A stretch of 64,000 nucleotides of DNA from an uncultured Eubacteriales bacterium (GCA_900544765.1 UQWI01000005.1:1-64000); one strand, 5' to 3'. Numbered from the stretch's first letter, positions 42,833-51,616 are shown. The notes: generated by a model from the sequence alone, not told the origin. Numbers and translations are program-made.

Positions 42833-45800
42833 ATGGTCTACAGAGTATACGTTGAAAAGCGCGCCCCTTACGACGAGGAGGCACAGCGCGCCCTCGCAGA
42901 ATTCAACACCCTGCCCGGCGTCTCCGGGCTCACAGGCCTGAGGCTCCTGAACCGCTACGACGTCGAGGGCATAGACGAGCCCCTGTTCAAAAAGTGCCTG
43001 CCCGTCGTGTTCTCCGAGCCGCAGGTCGACGACGTCATGTACTCCATGCCGGAGGCGGACGCCGTATTTGCCGTGGAGTACCTGCCCGGCCAGTTCGACC
43101 AGCGCGCGGACTCCTGCGCCGAGTGCATCCAGCTCGTCTCCTGCGGCGATCGCCCTGAAGTGCTCAGCGCCAAAGTCTACCTGCTCTACGGCGAGGTGTC
43201 CGAAGAGGCGCTTGAGGCCATAAAACACTACGTTATAAACCCCGTCGAGAGCCGCGAAGCCAGCCTGGACGAGCGCGCGAGCCTCGCCGTGGACTACCCG
43301 GAGCCCGCCGACGTGCAGACGGTCGAGGGCTTCACCGCGCTCGACGCCGACGGGCTCACCGCGCTTATCTCCAGGATGGGCCTTGCCATGGACGTCGACG
43401 ACGCCGAGTGCTGCCGCGCCTACTTTGAGCGCGTGGGGCGCGACCCCACGGTCACGGAGCTGCGTGTGCTGGACACCTATTGGTCAGACCACTGCCGCCA
43501 CACGACCTTCGGCACCGTCATCGACGAGGTTGAAATAGACGACCCCGAAGTCCGGGGCGCGTACGACGCCTACCTGCGCATACGCCGTGAGCTTGGCCGC
43601 AGCAGCAAGCCCATGACGCTCATGGACATCGCCACCATCGGCGCAAAGTGCCTCAAGAAGCGCGGCATGCTGCAAAAGCTCGACGAGAGCGAGGAGATAA
43701 ACGCCTGCTCCGTGAAGATAACCGTCGACAACGACGGCGTCGAAGAGCCCTGGCTGCTCATGTTCAAGAACGAGACGCACAACCACCCGACCGAGATAGA
43801 GCCCTTCGGCGGCGCGGCCACCTGCATAGGCGGCGCCATCCGCGACCCGCTCTCCGGCCGTTCCTACGTCTATCAGGCAATGCGCGTCACCGGCGCGGGC
43901 GACCCTACCGTCCCGCTCGAGGACACCCTCCCCGGCAAACTGCCGCAGCGCAAGCTGTGCACGGGCGCGGCCGCGGGCTACAGCTCCTACGGCAATCAGA
44001 TTGGCCTCGCCACGGGCCTGGTGGACGAGCTCTACCACCCCGGCTATGTCGCAAAGCGCCTTGAGATTGGCGCAGTTGTGGCCGCGGCCCCGGAAAACCA
44101 CGTCGTGCGCATGGCTCCCGAGCCGGGCGACGTGGTGATACTGCTCGGCGGGCGTACCGGCCGCGACGGTATGGGCGGCGCGACCGGCTCCAGCAAGGCC
44201 CACGACAGCCACAGCCTCACCGACTGCGGCGCCGAGGTGCAGAAGGGCAACGCCCCCGTGGAGCGCAAGCTCCAGCGCCTGTTCCGTGACGGCGACGTCA
44301 CCCGCATGATAAAGCGCTGCAACGACTTCGGCGCAGGCGGCGTCAGCGTAGCCATAGGCGAGCTGGCCCCCGGCCTCGACATAGACCTCGACCGCGTCAA
44401 GCTCAAATACGCGGGCCTCGACGGCACGGAGCTGGCCATATCCGAGAGCCAGGAGCGCATGGCCGTCGTCGTCTCCGCACGCAACGAGGTGCATATGCTC
44501 CAGGCCGCCGAGCGCGAAAACCTGGAGGCCACCACCGTGGCGCGCGTCAGCAGCGAGAACCGTCTGCGCATGATATGGCGCGGGCGCATAATCTGCGACA
44601 TAGACCGCGACTTTCTCGACACCAACGGCGCGGAGAAGCACACCCGCGTGCATGTGCCCGCCTCCGGGCTCGCCGACCGCTCCCCCGCCGTGAGCGGCGC
44701 GGCGCTGGAGGAGAAGCTCTGCTCCCTGCTGGGCTCGCTTGAGTGCTGCTCCAGGCGCGGTCTGGCCGAGCGCTTCGACTCCACAATAGGCGCAGGCACC
44801 GTGCTGATGCCCTTCGGCGGCAAAAACCAGCTCACCCCCGCGCAGTGCATGGCGGCCAAGATACCCGTCCGCGGCGAAACCGGCACCTGCTCGGCCATGG
44901 CCTGGGGCTTTGAGCCGCGCGTGAGCGAGCAGAGCACCTTCAAAGGCGCTTACCTCGCCGTGGCGGAGAGCATTTCCCGCCTAGTCGCCTCCGGCTTCGG
45001 CCACAAGGACGTATACCTGAGTTTCCAGGAGTACTTCGAGCGCCTGCGCACCTCTCCCGAGCGCTGGGGCAAGCCCTTCGCAGCCCTGCTCGGCGCGCTC
45101 AAGGCGCAGATAGATTTCGGCGCCGCCGCGATAGGCGGCAAGGACAGCATGTCCGGCAGCTTTGAAGAGCTCGACGTCCCGCCCACGCTCGTGAGCTTCG
45201 CCGTGGCGGCAGGCAAGGCCTCCGACGCCGTAAGCCCCGAGTTCAAACAGCCGGGCGACCGCGTAGCCCTGCTGCACGCGGATGCGTTCGACGCCGAGGC
45301 GACCGTCGCGCTCTGGGAAAAGATTGAGGGCCTGATGAAAGAGGGCAAGGTCCGCGCCGCGTGGAGCGCCGGCTGCGGCGGCCTCGGCGAGGGCCTGGCC
45401 AAGATGTGCTTCGGCAACGGCCTGGGCGTAAGGCTTGACGAGGGCTTCGACACCGGCCGCCTCTTCGGCTGGTACTTCGGCAGCTTCATCCTCGAGCTGG
45501 ACGCCGGATGCGCCGAGGGCGAGACCATGGGCTTCGTCACCGGCGAGTACGCCATCACCGCCGGCAATGAGACGGTGAGCCTCGACAGGGTGCAGCGCGC
45601 CTGGGAAACCAGGCTCGAGAGCGTGTACCCGCATCTGACTGCGCCTGGTCAGGACGCAGTGCCCGTTGAAAAGCTCAGCTACAGCGCCGGTGCGCGCGTG
45701 AAGCCGCTGATACATATACCCAGGCCGCACGCGCTCATCCCCGTGTTCCCCGGCACCAACTGCGAGTACGACACCGCACGCGCGCTCGAGCGCGCCAGGG

Positions 45801-46519
45801 CCGAGGCGGAGATTCTGGTCGTGCGCAACCTCACCAGCGCCGACGTCGAGGACAGCCTCGAGCGCATGGCCGACGCTCTCTCACGCAGCCAGATGCTGGT
45901 CATACCCGGCGGCTTCTCCGGCGGCGACGAGCCCGACGGCAGCGGCAAGCTGATAAACGCCTTCTTCCGTTCGCCCAAGCTCACCGACGCGGTCCACGAG
46001 CTGCTGAACAAGCGCGACGGCCTAATCCTCGGCATCTGCAACGGCTTCCAGGCGCTTATCAAGCTCGGGCTCGTGCCCTTCGGCAAAATTGTTGAGACGG
46101 ACAGCGCCTGCCCGACCCTGACCTACAACGCCATCGGCCGCCATCAGAGCCGCCTCGTGCGCACCCGCGTGTGCTCGAACCTCAGCCCCTGGCTGAGCAA
46201 GTGCTCTGTCGGCGACATACACACGGTGGCCATATCCCACGGCGAGGGCCGCTTCATCTGCCCGCCGGAGCTGCTCTCCCAGCTGCGCGCAAACGGCCAG
46301 CTCGCCACGCAGTACGTCGACCTCGACGGAGAGCCGAGCATGGATTTGCGCTACGACCCGAACGGCTCTGTCCTGGCCGTCGAGGGCATCACCAGCCCCG
46401 ACGGGCGCGTTTTCGGCAAGATGGGCCACACCGAGCGCGCGGGCAGCGGGCTCTACGCCAACGTCCCCGGCCTCTCGCTCCAGCCCCTGTTCGAAGGCGG
46501 CGTGGAATACTTCAAATGA
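42833..46519 (+). CDS. purL: Phosphoribosylformylglycinamidine synthase, large single-chain form
   Basis: The 1228-residue protein fuses the FGAM synthetase core and a C-terminal glutaminase. The core has ..TYWSDHCRHTTFGT, ETHNHPTEIEPFGGAATCIG and GGKDSMSGSFEELDVPP. The glutaminase has LIPVFPGTNCEYDTARAL, VIPGGFSGGDEPDG and LILGICNGFQALIKLGL with the nucleophile Cys. Purs and PurQ subunits are not needed. The ATG overlaps GGAGG of the purD end. It is the last gene of the operon; its terminator is now split by the inserted element. Confidence 0.95.
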   Translation: MVYRVYVEKRAPYDEEAQRALAEFNTLPGVSGLTGLRLLNRYDVEGIDEPLFKKCLPVVFSEPQVDDVMYSMPEADAVFAVEYLPGQFDQRADSCAECIQLVSCGDRPEVLSAKVYLLYGEVSEEALEAIKHYVINPVESREASLDERASLAVDYPEPADVQTVEGFTALDADGLTALISRMGLAMDVDDAECCRAYFERVGRDPTVTELRVLDTYWSDHCRHTTFGTVIDEVEIDDPEVRGAYDAYLRIRRELGRSSKPMTLMDIATIGAKCLKKRGMLQKLDESEEINACSVKITVDNDGVEEPWLLMFKNETHNHPTEIEPFGGAATCIGGAIRDPLSGRSYVYQAMRVTGAGDPTVPLEDTLPGKLPQRKLCTGAAAGYSSYGNQIGLATGLVDELYHPGYVAKRLEIGAVVAAAPENHVVRMAPEPGDVVILLGGRTGRDGMGGATGSSKAHDSHSLTDCGAEVQKGNAPVERKLQRLFRDGDVTRMIKRCNDFGAGGVSVAIGELAPGLDIDLDRVKLKYAGLDGTELAISESQERMAVVVSARNEVHMLQAAERENLEATTVARVSSENRLRMIWRGRIICDIDRDFLDTNGAEKHTRVHVPASGLADRSPAVSGAALEEKLCSLLGSLECCSRRGLAERFDSTIGAGTVLMPFGGKNQLTPAQCMAAKIPVRGETGTCSAMAWGFEPRVSEQSTFKGAYLAVAESISRLVASGFGHKDVYLSFQEYFERLRTSPERWGKPFAALLGALKAQIDFGAAAIGGKDSMSGSFEELDVPPTLVSFAVAAGKASDAVSPEFKQPGDRVALLHADAFDAEATVALWEKIEGLMKEGKVRAAWSAGCGGLGEGLAKMCFGNGLGVRLDEGFDTGRLFGWYFGSFILELDAGCAEGETMGFVTGEYAITAGNETVSLDRVQRAWETRLESVYPHLTAPGQDAVPVEKLSYSAGARVKPLIHIPRPHALIPVFPGTNCEYDTARALERARAEAEILVVRNLTSADVEDSLERMADALSRSQMLVIPGGFSGGDEPDGSGKLINAFFRSPKLTDAVHELLNKRDGLILGICNGFQALIKLGLVPFGKIVETDSACPTLTYNAIGRHQSRLVRTRVCSNLSPWLSKCSVGDIHTVAISHGEGRFICPPELLSQLRANGQLATQYVDLDGEPSMDLRYDPNGSVLAVEGITSPDGRVFGKMGHTERAGSGLYANVPGLSLQPLFEGGVEYFK

Positions 46520-46531
46520 GTTCTCAAAACG

Positions 46532-46543
46532 AAAAGGAGCCGC
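46532..46543 (+). terminator. Left arm of the purL terminator, split by an insertion
   Basis: AAAAGGAGCCGC lies 13 bp after the purL stop. Its partner, GCGGCTCC followed by TTTTTT, is at 54246-54259 on the other side of the mobile element. Joined, the two would make an 8-bp GC-rich stem flanked by A and T runs, a normal intrinsic terminator. Confidence 0.75.
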
Positions 46544-46576
46544 CAACGGACACTTCACATAAAGAAGTGTCCGTTG
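46544..46576. repeat. Left-end hairpin of the element
   Basis: CAACGGACACTTC (46544-46556) pairs perfectly with GAAGTGTCCGTTG (46564-46576) over a 7-nt loop. Within it TCACATAAAGAAGTG (46555-46569) matches, inverted and with one difference, CACTTCCTTATGTGA at 54219-54233. It may be part of the left attachment site or a transcription insulator. Confidence 0.7.
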
Positions 46577-46636
46577 CGGCATTTATAAGTATTTGTAAAG
46601 ACGGTTGGATATGATGAATTTGTAGTAAGAATTAAA

Positions 46637-47029
46637 TTGTTATGGAGGAAAACTACAACGAAATCATTGTTTGAACAAAACGGCGGTACTTACTGCAAGC
46701 AAAGCGATTATCTCATTCCAAATCTTACACTTCCTAAGAATGAAGAAAACGTTATTGGTGTTTATGGTGAATTACATTTGTGCTTTTTACAAGAACACCG
46801 CAAATTGACTTATATCAATATACTTACAAGCGGAGCACTTAATGAATATCTTTCCGAGATTGACAAACAAGCACGGGAGCGTTTTTATTGGATTGTAAGA
46901 CTGTTAAAAACAACACAGGGCATTACTGAACAGCTTAAAGCTAATAGTCCTATGGAATGGGTTAGAAAAATGAATTGTATTCGTCAGCAGGCAGATGAGA
47001 GTGTTTTTGCAGAAATAATCTACAAATAA
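46637..47029 (+). CDS. tnpV: TnpV transposon-encoded protein
   Basis: The recognisable protein is about 124 residues: KSLFEQNGGTYCKQ, YLIPNLTLP, GVYGELHLCFLQEHRKLTY and RFYWIVRLL..TQGITEQLKA. It matches TnpV proteins of Tn4451-like and related clostridial elements, whose role is unclear. The family start would fall at codon 46658, nine bases after GGAGG, but that codon is ACG in place of ATG. The nearest in-frame TTG codons lie upstream (46637) or too far downstream (46667). The gene may be poorly translated or decayed. Confidence 0.75.
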   Translation: MLWRKTTTKSLFEQNGGTYCKQSDYLIPNLTLPKNEENVIGVYGELHLCFLQEHRKLTYINILTSGALNEYLSEIDKQARERFYWIVRLLKTTQGITEQLKANSPMEWVRKMNCIRQQADESVFAEIIYK

Positions 47030-47051
47030 TAGTTAATCTAAAATGTAGATA

Positions 47052-47107
47052 GTATATTTCGCGAATATACTAACACTTGTAGAAAAGTATACAATATATG
47101 GTATAAT
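47052..47107 (+). promoter_or_regulatory. CHAT gene promoter with upstream inverted repeat
   Basis: TATAAT (47102-47107) is preceded by TGG, an extended -10, with no strong -35. A perfect 7-bp inverted repeat, GTATATT-N5-AATATAC (47052-47070), lies about 30 bp upstream and could bind a regulator. Confidence 0.55.
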
Positions 47108-47172
47108 TATAAACATAGAACTGCTATTAAATTATAAAATTGAAACAATATTAAAAATGCTGGAGGTTAAAA

Positions 47173-48228
47173 ATGTCACTGATTGATACATATAGAAACA
47201 ATATTGCCAGAAAACGTTCTGAGTTATCAAAGTTATCTTCTGACAAGGCAAAGGAAAGCGATAAAAAAGCCCGACAGAAGCAAAAGATTGTTTCTGCAAC
47301 AAATTCTTTAAAACATACATCCTCACAATCAACCATTCGTTCAAAAACATCTGAAATCGAAAAGGCAGAAAAAGAAATTGCCGCTATTGATAAAAAGATT
47401 GCTGATCTTGATAAAAAAATAGCGCAGAAAGACATGGAAATTGCATCTGAAGAAAAAAAGTTGCGTAGTGAAGAAGAAAAATTGCGTAAAAAGCAAGAGC
47501 AAGAAGACAAAAAGCGACAACAACAAAATGAACAAACCTTGAAAAAGATAAATCAAGCTATTTCAACACAGCAAAAACAACAAGCAGATATGCAAAGAGA
47601 TATCGAACGGTTAAAGGCAGTTCCAGAGAAAATAACAGTTCTATTTTTTGCTACTAATCCGAAGGGAACTTCTCAGTTGCGTTTAGATGAAGAAGCACGT
47701 TCCATTCAAGAAATGATTAGGAAATCCGAACACAGAGACTCAATCTCCTTTGAGACTAGATGGGCAGTGCGCCCCTTAGATATTCTCCAAGCAATTAATG
47801 AGATTAATCCAGATGTTATACATTTTAGCGGACATGGCTCTAATACTGGAGAACTTATATTAGAAAATACTGATGGTTCTGCAAAGCTTGTTACTAAAGA
47901 GGCTATAACTCAAACGATAATGTCTTCTTCCGACAAAATACATCTAATATTTTTTAATGCTTGTTTTTCTTATGAACAGGCATATGAGGTTGTTAGTCAT
48001 GTAGATGCAGCTATTGGTATGACAGATTCCATAAGTGACAATGCTGCCTGTGCTTTTGCTGCTCAGTTTTATTCATCATTAGGATTTGGTCACTCTGTTA
48101 AAAAGGCATTTGAGCAGGCCAAAGGAGTTATGATGCTCGAATCACCAATAGAAGCAAATATACCTATGTTGTATACCAAAGATAATATTAATGCTGATAC
48201 TTTGTACCTTGTGTGTCCTAATAATTGA
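47173..48228 (+). CDS. Coiled-coil CHAT-domain (caspase-like) protease
   Basis: The 351-residue protein has an N-terminal charged coiled coil (about residues 5-150, rich in K, E and Q, with heptad-like KEIAAIDKKIADLDKKI). A CHAT peptidase domain follows (about 153-350). ITVLFFATNPKGTSQLRLDE opens it. Catalytic His221 lies in VIHFSGHGS, and Cys264 in LIFFNACFS. CHAT proteases are clan CD peptidases that cut proteins when a sensor is triggered, and several act in anti-phage immunity. Here the sensor is probably the coiled coil, or partners elsewhere. GGAGG precedes the ATG. It is a solitary gene within the element. Confidence 0.85.
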   Translation: MSLIDTYRNNIARKRSELSKLSSDKAKESDKKARQKQKIVSATNSLKHTSSQSTIRSKTSEIEKAEKEIAAIDKKIADLDKKIAQKDMEIASEEKKLRSEEEKLRKKQEQEDKKRQQQNEQTLKKINQAISTQQKQQADMQRDIERLKAVPEKITVLFFATNPKGTSQLRLDEEARSIQEMIRKSEHRDSISFETRWAVRPLDILQAINEINPDVIHFSGHGSNTGELILENTDGSAKLVTKEAITQTIMSSSDKIHLIFFNACFSYEQAYEVVSHVDAAIGMTDSISDNAACAFAAQFYSSLGFGHSVKKAFEQAKGVMMLESPIEANIPMLYTKDNINADTLYLVCPNN

Positions 48229-48435
48229 TACCATTGTCTGTGTTTGCTAAAAATTTTAACTAAAGCTTATTACATAATTGAGTGGTTTTCGCTACACAAA
48301 AATCTCTCATTTTCTTTATTTTTACAGATGATTTTGCTATATCTACAAAAAGCCTGTTATGTCTTACCAAGCACTGAATTTGGTTATCCAAATTCGCTTA
48401 TTAGGGACTTCTGTCCCTAAAACCCTGTTAAATGT

Positions 48436-48482
48436 AAAGAGCCGATGAACTTGTGAGGTAACTCACAACTCATCGGCTCTTT
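48436..48482. terminator. Hairpin between the convergent CHAT and PadR genes
   Basis: AAAGAGCCGATGA pairs with TCATCGGCTCTTT, with an inner GTGAG/CTCAC stem. It can end both convergent transcripts. A related hairpin (AGAGCCGATGAA...) lies at 51125. A smaller stem, TTAGGGAC-TTCT-GTCCCTAA, is at 48401-48420. The rest of 48229-48494 has no gene. Confidence 0.8.
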
Positions 48483-48494
48483 CATGCACTTATA

Positions 48495-49031
48495 CTAATC
48501 GTTTTTATTACAGCTTTCAAGCAAACGGTTTGTTCCTGTTATTTCCGCATCTACTAAATCAATCATTCTTTTTACATTTGCAGAATGAGTAGCAGAAACT
48601 TCATTCTCCCATAATGGATTTACTTGCTTTTCAATTCCTGTACGGTATTTTTGCAGGACAGCAAGGCGTTCCTGTAAAAGCTCCTGTTGTTCTTCGGGTG
48701 TAAATGTATTCAAGAAAAATGCGGCAATGGAAAAGATGTTTGTATCATAATTAAATTGTAAAATAGACGCCTTTAGTGTAGCGATAAACTCGTCTTTCCC
48801 TTTATCAGAAAGGCTATAAACGGTGCGGTCTGGCATATTCCCTATTTTTTCAGTAGTACCCAATATGTACTCCTTTTTTTCGAGAGTTTTCAGCGTAGAA
48901 TACACGGTTGAATCAGCGATATTAAACCACCATTTTACATTCATGTAGTTTAAGAGCTTTATTATCTCATATGCGTTAAGCGGTTTTTCATAAATTAGAC
49001 CTAAAAGCATTGTGGCAGGTTTTGATAACAT
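48495..49031 (-). CDS. PadR-family transcriptional regulator
   Basis: The 178-residue protein has the PadR winged helix (MLLGLIYEKPLNAYEIIKLL, then WWFNIADSTVYSTLKTLEKKEYILG, then MPDRTVYSLSDKGKDEF) and a C-terminal four-helix dimerisation region. PadR proteins repress nearby genes until a small molecule binds. AAGGAGGAAACTGT precedes the ATG. It is divergent from a four-gene operon across a shared palindrome, so it probably controls that operon and itself. Confidence 0.88.
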   Translation of the reverse strand: MLSKPATMLLGLIYEKPLNAYEIIKLLNYMNVKWWFNIADSTVYSTLKTLEKKEYILGTTEKIGNMPDRTVYSLSDKGKDEFIATLKASILQFNYDTNIFSIAAFFLNTFTPEEQQELLQERLAVLQKYRTGIEKQVNPLWENEVSATHSANVKRMIDLVDAEITGTNRLLESCNKND

Positions 49032-49067
49032 ACAGTTTCCTCCTTGACATCCTGTTGCATTTGTAGT

Positions 49068-49102
49068 ACTTTATATATAAAGTAGTTTTTATAAACACTA
49101 CT
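49068..49102. promoter_or_regulatory. PadR candidate operator region
   Basis: ACTTTATATATAAAGT (49068-49083) is a perfect 16-bp palindrome. AGTAGT-N10-ACTACT (49081-49102) overlaps its edge. Both lie in the 120-bp gap between padR and the divergent operon. They could bind the regulator and control both directions. Confidence 0.6.
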
Positions 49103-49151
49103 ATTATACCACAGTCAAATTGAAAATGGAATACTAGAAAAGGAGGTTTTT

Positions 49152-49619
49152 ATGCCACAGCTTAATAAAGGCGGTAAATTTGTATTTGGGCTTTCTGTTA
49201 TACACCCAGATTTAACAATCCATATTCCACCACAAGCATTGTCGGAGTACGATGCAACACGAGATGGAAAAATTATTATCTTTACAGGAAGCAAAATAAC
49301 AGGCGGTTTTTGTGTAACTACATATTCGTTGCTGCGGGGTTCAAAGTTAAAGCATATTTTAGAGGATTGTCCTGCATTAAGGGATTGTTTGCTTTCGGAG
49401 GGCGAGTTTATGCAATATAAAGGGCGTAAATATGCTTGGCTTGATATTGATAAAAATGGTGTGATTAAATTGCCGTATAGCACTTTGGCGGTCTTAGAAC
49501 TACAATTTGGAATGGAGTTGTTATCTATTCGTAGCAGTGATATTGCCTTTACAATGGGGGCAAAAGGACCGCTGTTGGAAAAAGCCCATAACTTTCAAGG
49601 AAGTATAGAGAAATATTAG
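49152..49619 (+). CDS. Unknown conserved protein with AbrB-like segment
   Basis: The 155-residue soluble protein contains LTIHIPPQALSEYDATRDGKIIIF, split here as LTIHIPPQALSEYD and ATRDGKIIIFTGSKITGGF. Its alternating pattern is reminiscent of an AbrB-like swapped-hairpin fold. A second similar unit, KNGVIKLPYSTLAVLEL, lies near residue 100. I do not recognise the family and give no function. AAAAGGAGG precedes the ATG at 49152. It is the first gene of the operon facing PadR. Confidence 0.6.
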   Translation: MPQLNKGGKFVFGLSVIHPDLTIHIPPQALSEYDATRDGKIIIFTGSKITGGFCVTTYSLLRGSKLKHILEDCPALRDCLLSEGEFMQYKGRKYAWLDIDKNGVIKLPYSTLAVLELQFGMELLSIRSSDIAFTMGAKGPLLEKAHNFQGSIEKY

Positions 49620-49631
49620 GAGAATAACGAA

Positions 49632-50270
49632 ATGAAAAACATAGCAGACAATAGGTTCTTTAATATGATTTTGTTATTCACAATCATAGGCGAGTTTATT
49701 GTTCCGTGGATATTGGAACAATTTTATTCTGAATATAACGGCAAGATAATGGTTATGAGTGCTTTAGGAAGTCCGCAAAGCCCTGTCCGACTTATTTATA
49801 ATTTATGGCTTGTTTGGCTTGGTGGTTTCTTAGCTTACACAGCGGGTGCATACTTTTTGTCATTAAGGGCAAAATTTCCTATTCTGGCGGTTTTCATGCT
49901 TCTTTCGATTGGGATTTTTGCTGTTGGTGCAGGGCTTATTTCTGGATTTTTTAGTGTAAACGAGAGCAAAGACATAGTTACTACAGCATCAAAGATACAT
50001 GGAGTAGGTGCTGCAATCGGTTTCATGGCTTTACTGATTTTTCCGTTGCTAAATGGTATTGTTTCATTTAAGCAAAATAACATGATTGAGGGCATCATCA
50101 GTATAAGCTCATTTGTTTTATCGCTTATTTTCTTTGCCTGTTTTGTTATGGGAGATAAGGAGCAATTTCAAAATACCATTTTGAAGTATGAAGGATTATG
50201 GGAACGCCTTGCTTTGTTTTGTATGTATATTCCTTTTGTTTATAATTCTATGAGCAACTTGTTCTTTTAG
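49632..50270 (+). CDS. DUF998-like membrane protein
   Basis: The 212-residue protein has about six helices. It contains LWLVWLGGFLAYTAGAYFL, SKIHGVGAAIGFMALLIFPL and a membrane-embedded IHG.GA motif as in DUF998 proteins. Their function is not established. It starts 12 bp after the previous gene and belongs to the PadR-linked operon. Confidence 0.7.
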   Translation: MKNIADNRFFNMILLFTIIGEFIVPWILEQFYSEYNGKIMVMSALGSPQSPVRLIYNLWLVWLGGFLAYTAGAYFLSLRAKFPILAVFMLLSIGIFAVGAGLISGFFSVNESKDIVTTASKIHGVGAAIGFMALLIFPLLNGIVSFKQNNMIEGIISISSFVLSLIFFACFVMGDKEQFQNTILKYEGLWERLALFCMYIPFVYNSMSNLFF

Positions 50271-50290
50271 AGCGATAGTGAGGTATTAAA

Positions 50291-50485
50291 ATGACAAAAA
50301 TAGAATGGATACTCTGTCCTGTTTGTGGCAATAAAACTCGTAATCAAATCAGAGAAGATACTGTTCTTTTGAATTTCCCCCTATACTGTCCGAAATGTAA
50401 ACAGGAAACATTGATTGAAGCAAAAAAACTTCAAGTAACGGTCATTGAAGATTTTGATAAAAAGCGAGATGATAAGGAAAGGTGA
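50291..50485 (+). CDS. Cysteine-rich KTR-domain protein
   Basis: The 64-residue protein has two CxxC pairs (WILCPVCGNKTRNQIREDT and YCPKCKQETLI), a zinc-ribbon with the NKTR signature of cysteine-rich KTR proteins. These small proteins are frequent on clostridial mobile elements; no function is proven. The end overlaps the HEAT-protein start by 4 bp. Confidence 0.85.
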   Translation: MTKIEWILCPVCGNKTRNQIREDTVLLNFPLYCPKCKQETLIEAKKLQVTVIEDFDKKRDDKER

Positions 50486-51135
50486 AAACAACGCTGATGG
50501 ATGAAAGATTATATCGTGAACTTGGTCAACTGACAAAAGATAAAACTATTTGGAAACAAAATATCCCCTATGTAGCTTCTTTACTTAAAAATCAATCCCC
50601 TAAAATAACGGCTAAAGCAATGTGGTTGCTTGGAGAGATGGGATTGATATATCCGCAGGAAGTCGCACCATATACAAAAGAAATTGCTTCTTTTATCGTT
50701 TCGGAAAATGACTTACTAAGAGAGCGTACCGCTAATGCTTTAGGACGAATTGGCAGAGCAGATTACGACCTTGTTGCCCCTTATTTTGAGGAACTATTAT
50801 CCTTGGCAGGAGATAAAAGCCCTAATGTACGGTTAAGTTTTATATGGGCTTCGGAAAACATTGCGACAAATACATGGGCGGTGTATGAAGATTGCTTGCC
50901 AATATTTGCAGAGCTTCTTAACGATGAAAACGAAAGAGTCCGAATAGAAGCACCAGAGATGTTTCGGGTGTTAGGAAAACGAAAGCCTGAGTTTGTGCGA
51001 CCATATTTAGAAAAATTAGAATATATAGCAACGCACGATGAGGTTAGCGTAGTTCGTATTCACGCTAAAGGGGCAATTAAAGCTACATTATCTAAAGCCA
51101 TCAAAGAGCCAGACGCTAAGACGCAGAGCCGATGA
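50482..51135 (+). CDS. HEAT-repeat protein
   Basis: The 217-residue all-helical protein has repeating helix pairs such as ITAKAMWLLGEMGLIYPQEV, LLRERTANALGRIGRADYDL, VRLSFIWASENIATNTWAVY and VRIEAPEMFRVLGKRKPEFV. These are HEAT-like repeats, of the kind also found in DNA-alkylation-repair and scaffold proteins. No catalytic motif is visible. The GTG at 50482 follows AAGGA; an ATG at 50497 is possible. It ends the PadR-linked operon. Confidence 0.8.
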   Translation: MKTTLMDERLYRELGQLTKDKTIWKQNIPYVASLLKNQSPKITAKAMWLLGEMGLIYPQEVAPYTKEIASFIVSENDLLRERTANALGRIGRADYDLVAPYFEELLSLAGDKSPNVRLSFIWASENIATNTWAVYEDCLPIFAELLNDENERVRIEAPEMFRVLGKRKPEFVRPYLEKLEYIATHDEVSVVRIHAKGAIKATLSKAIKEPDAKTQSR

Positions 51136-51171
51136 ATTTGTGAGATACACACAGTTTATCGGCTCTATTTT
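51125..51171 (+). terminator. Terminator of the PadR-linked operon
   Basis: AGAGCCGATGAA (51125-51136) pairs with TTTATCGGCTCT (51155-51166), followed by ATTTTT. The left arm continues TTTGTGAG, closely matching the hairpin at 48436, so copies of one hairpin flank the module. Confidence 0.8.
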
Positions 51172-51616
51172 TATATAACAATAGGTAGGACAAGCCCACC
51201 GAATAAAAAAAACGGTGCTTTTGGTGGGCGGTTTCGTTGTGCCAAGATGAATTACTGATACCCTCCAGACCCGTTTGAGTTTGGAGGGATTTTCTATGCG
51301 TTGGTCTAAGACCGTCGCTCTGCTGCTTATCCGAAGCAGCAGCTACATACATTGCATCATGGATTTGTGGGGATAACCCGTCAAAAAAATTCTTGCTTAT
51401 GCAAGGAACTCTTACACCCTCAAAGTAGAAGCCAAATATCTACAAAATAGAATTTATATATCCGAAAGCCGTGGAGGTCTGACAGCCTCTGCGGTTTTTC
51501 TTTTGTCGTTTTTTGAGGAACGCTGCAAGAAGCCGGTTTACGGCGTAGGATGCCGTTCTCCCCCTCTCCATCTGGATTTTTAGCATTTCAAAAATTCAGA
51601 TTGGAGGACATATGAA
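51172..51616. promoter_or_regulatory. Structured leader before the sigma-like gene
   Basis: No gene is visible in these 445 bp. Two terminator-like hairpins occur: CCCTCCA/TGGAGGG followed by ATTTTCT (51261-51295), and a CCG..GGAGG/CCTC..CGG stem followed by GGTTTTTCTTTT (51465-51503). A third stem uses GCCCACC/GGTGGGC near 51195-51230. Such leaders often restrict expression of the integration genes. Confidence 0.55.
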
